64,000 nt of DNA, from assembly GCA_027488975.1 (NCBI GenBank), contig JAIYAQ010000032.1, forward strand, positions 1 to 64,000, read 5' to 3'. Shown piece by piece: positions 62,964 to 64,000 of this stretch; position 1 is the stretch's first letter, and the number at the start of each line of letters is the position of its first letter. The notes under the pieces were generated by a model. That model made no database searches. It saw only the letters and a list, made by a program, of their open reading frames with translations, and was not told the origin of the DNA. A program made the position numbers and the translations under genes. The DNA comes from Cyanobium sp. E1_MAG_00006 (GTDB lineage: Bacteria; Cyanobacteriota; Cyanobacteriia; PCC-6307; Cyanobiaceae).

Positions 62964-64000
62964 ATGTCGCCCCTTCCGCTGCCAACACACGCCGCGGCCC
63001 TGAAGCCCGCCCGCCGGGTTGGTGCAGTCCAACCTGCCGGGCTGGTGGCAGGACTGGCGGCCGTGCTGCTGACCCTGCTGGCTGGGTGCCAGCCCCAGCG
63101 GCCGGCAGGCACCCTGGTGGTGGGTCACAAGAGCCGCATCGACTCCCTGGATCCGGCCAAGGCATCCCGCAGCGGCCAGATGCAGGTGCTCAGCGCCCTT
63201 GGGGATCCGCTGTACGTCATCAGCGCCGACGGCCGCATTGAGCCCCGGCTGGCCACGGCCCTGCCCCGGCTCAGCGCCGATGGTCTGCGGGCCCGCATCC
63301 CCCTGCGCACCGGCGTGGTCTTCCACGACGGCACGCGCTTCGATGCCGACGCCATGGTGTTCTCCCTGCGGCGGTTCCTCGGCATCGGCACCCTCGGCTA
63401 TCAGCTCAGCGAGCGCGTGCGCGAGGTGCGCGCCACCGGTCCCCACGAAATCGAGCTGGAGCTCCGCCGGCCCTTCGGCCCGCTGCCACGACTGCTGAGC
63501 GCCATCTTCCTGACCCCGGTCTCACCCACCGCCTACCGCAGCCATCGGGACAAGCCGTTCAACGACCGCTTCGTGGGCACCGGGCCCTATCGGCTGTCGT
63601 TCTTCAGCAATCAGCAGCAGCGGCTCACTCCCTTCCAGGGCTACTGGGGCACCCGGCCAGCCAACCGTGGCCTGGCCCTGGTGACGCTGAGCAACTCCAC
63701 GGCCCTGCTCGGTGCCCTGCGCAGCGGCGAGCTGGATGTGCTGCTCAGCAGTGGCATGGAGATCGACCACCAGCAGGCGCTGCATCAGGACGCCCGGGCG
63801 GGGCGACTGAAGGAGGCCGTGGGACCGTCGATGGAGATCGGCTTCATCTCCCTGCTCAGCGATCAGCCCCCCCTGGCGACGGTCACCGTGCGCCAGGCGA
63901 TCGCCCACAGCCTCGATCGCCGCACCCTCGGCCAGAGGGTGGGCCTGGGGCTGCGCCCTCCCCTGCGCCAGCTGGTGCCACCGAGCCTGCCTGGATCCGA
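62964..64000 (+). CDS. ABC transporter substrate-binding lipoprotein (family 5), cut by window end
   Basis: About 345 residues are present and the gene runs past the window end. A lipoprotein signal with lipobox LLAGC (Cys 42) follows a hydrophobic stretch (LVAGLAAVLLTLLAG). The mature part has the family 5 (DppA/OppA-like) features SLDPAKASRSGQMQVLSALGD, RIPLRTGVVFHDGTRFDADAMVFSL and FVGTGPYRLSFFSNQQQRLTPFQGY. It probably binds peptides or another small solute in the periplasm. Permease and ATPase genes are not visible within the window. Confidence 0.9.
   Translation, partial: MSPLPLPTHAAALKPARRVGAVQPAGLVAGLAAVLLTLLAGCQPQRPAGTLVVGHKSRIDSLDPAKASRSGQMQVLSALGDPLYVISADGRIEPRLATALPRLSADGLRARIPLRTGVVFHDGTRFDADAMVFSLRRFLGIGTLGYQLSERVREVRATGPHEIELELRRPFGPLPRLLSAIFLTPVSPTAYRSHRDKPFNDRFVGTGPYRLSFFSNQQQRLTPFQGYWGTRPANRGLALVTLSNSTALLGALRSGELDVLLSSGMEIDHQQALHQDARAGRLKEAVGPSMEIGFISLLSDQPPLATVTVRQAIAHSLDRRTLGQRVGLGLRPPLRQLVPPSLPGS

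Overview
The window is about 64 kb of GC-rich, densely packed bacterial chromosome from a cyanobacterium. The diagnostic genes are petH (with an N-terminal CpcD-like phycobilisome linker domain), petG, cytM, chlI, bciB, crtE, crtL, curT/CAAD, sasA, a LabA-like NYN protein, opcA and guaB3. High GC, very short intergenic gaps and many ATGA/TGATG start-stop overlaps fit a picocyanobacterium of the Cyanobium/Synechococcus type. I inferred this from gene content and have not checked it by phylogeny. No insertion sequence, prophage, CRISPR array or rRNA operon is visible. One tRNA (Glu, UUC) is present.

Layout. 1-6.9 kb: a group 2 sigma factor cut by the left edge, a pseudouridine synthase, a RodZ-like protein, the bciB-malQ pair, an LCP-family protein. 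6.9-15.1 kb: prs, a secreted GHL10 glycosidase, pepN, small envelope proteins, a CpeS-like lyase, the clock output kinase sasA, tRNA-Glu. 15.2-23.5 kb: SRPBCC protein, petH, zwf-opcA, cobyrinate diamide synthase, phosphatase, acylphosphatase, GAP membrane protein. 23.5-33 kb: operon folD-crtE-PAP2-helicase on the minus strand, then divergently a 7TM-HD (PgpH-like) phosphohydrolase and a PAO-type Rieske oxygenase, then SemiSWEET, RluA and a GAF-GGDEF protein with an altered signature. 33-36.2 kb is the least ordinary part: a run of small genes including a minus-strand cluster of a CyAbrB-like N-domain protein, a one-TPR-like protein, a SepF-core-only protein and an unknown, followed by a 60-aa protein, DUF427 and Nif11 proteins.

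36-50 kb: aminotransferase, leuA plus an orphan sugar ABC permease, LabA-like protein, GH57 enzyme, ArsS, crtL, gyrA with a divergent DUF39 protein, CURT/CAAD, guaB3. 50-64 kb: trxA, log-hisH-rsmD, then petG divergent from a tightly linked run cytM-trmJ-(class A beta-lactamase fold)-DUF3370-chlI-ruvC-fthC, then sufE, hom, and a lipoprotein solute-binding protein cut by the right edge.

Functionally most genes are core phototroph housekeeping: chlorophyll (bciB, chlI, tRNA-Glu), carotenoid (crtE, crtL) and cobalamin synthesis, electron transfer (petH, petG, cytM, trxA), glycogen and pentose phosphate metabolism (malQ, GH57, zwf, opcA), and circadian output (sasA, LabA-like). I found no clearly new multi-gene system. 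The best leads are the small 33.4-34.6 kb operon, several proteins whose signature active-site residues are altered (GGDEF, NYN, class A beta-lactamase fold), a noncanonical start for the glycosidase, and a 24-bp perfect palindrome in front of the sigma factor.
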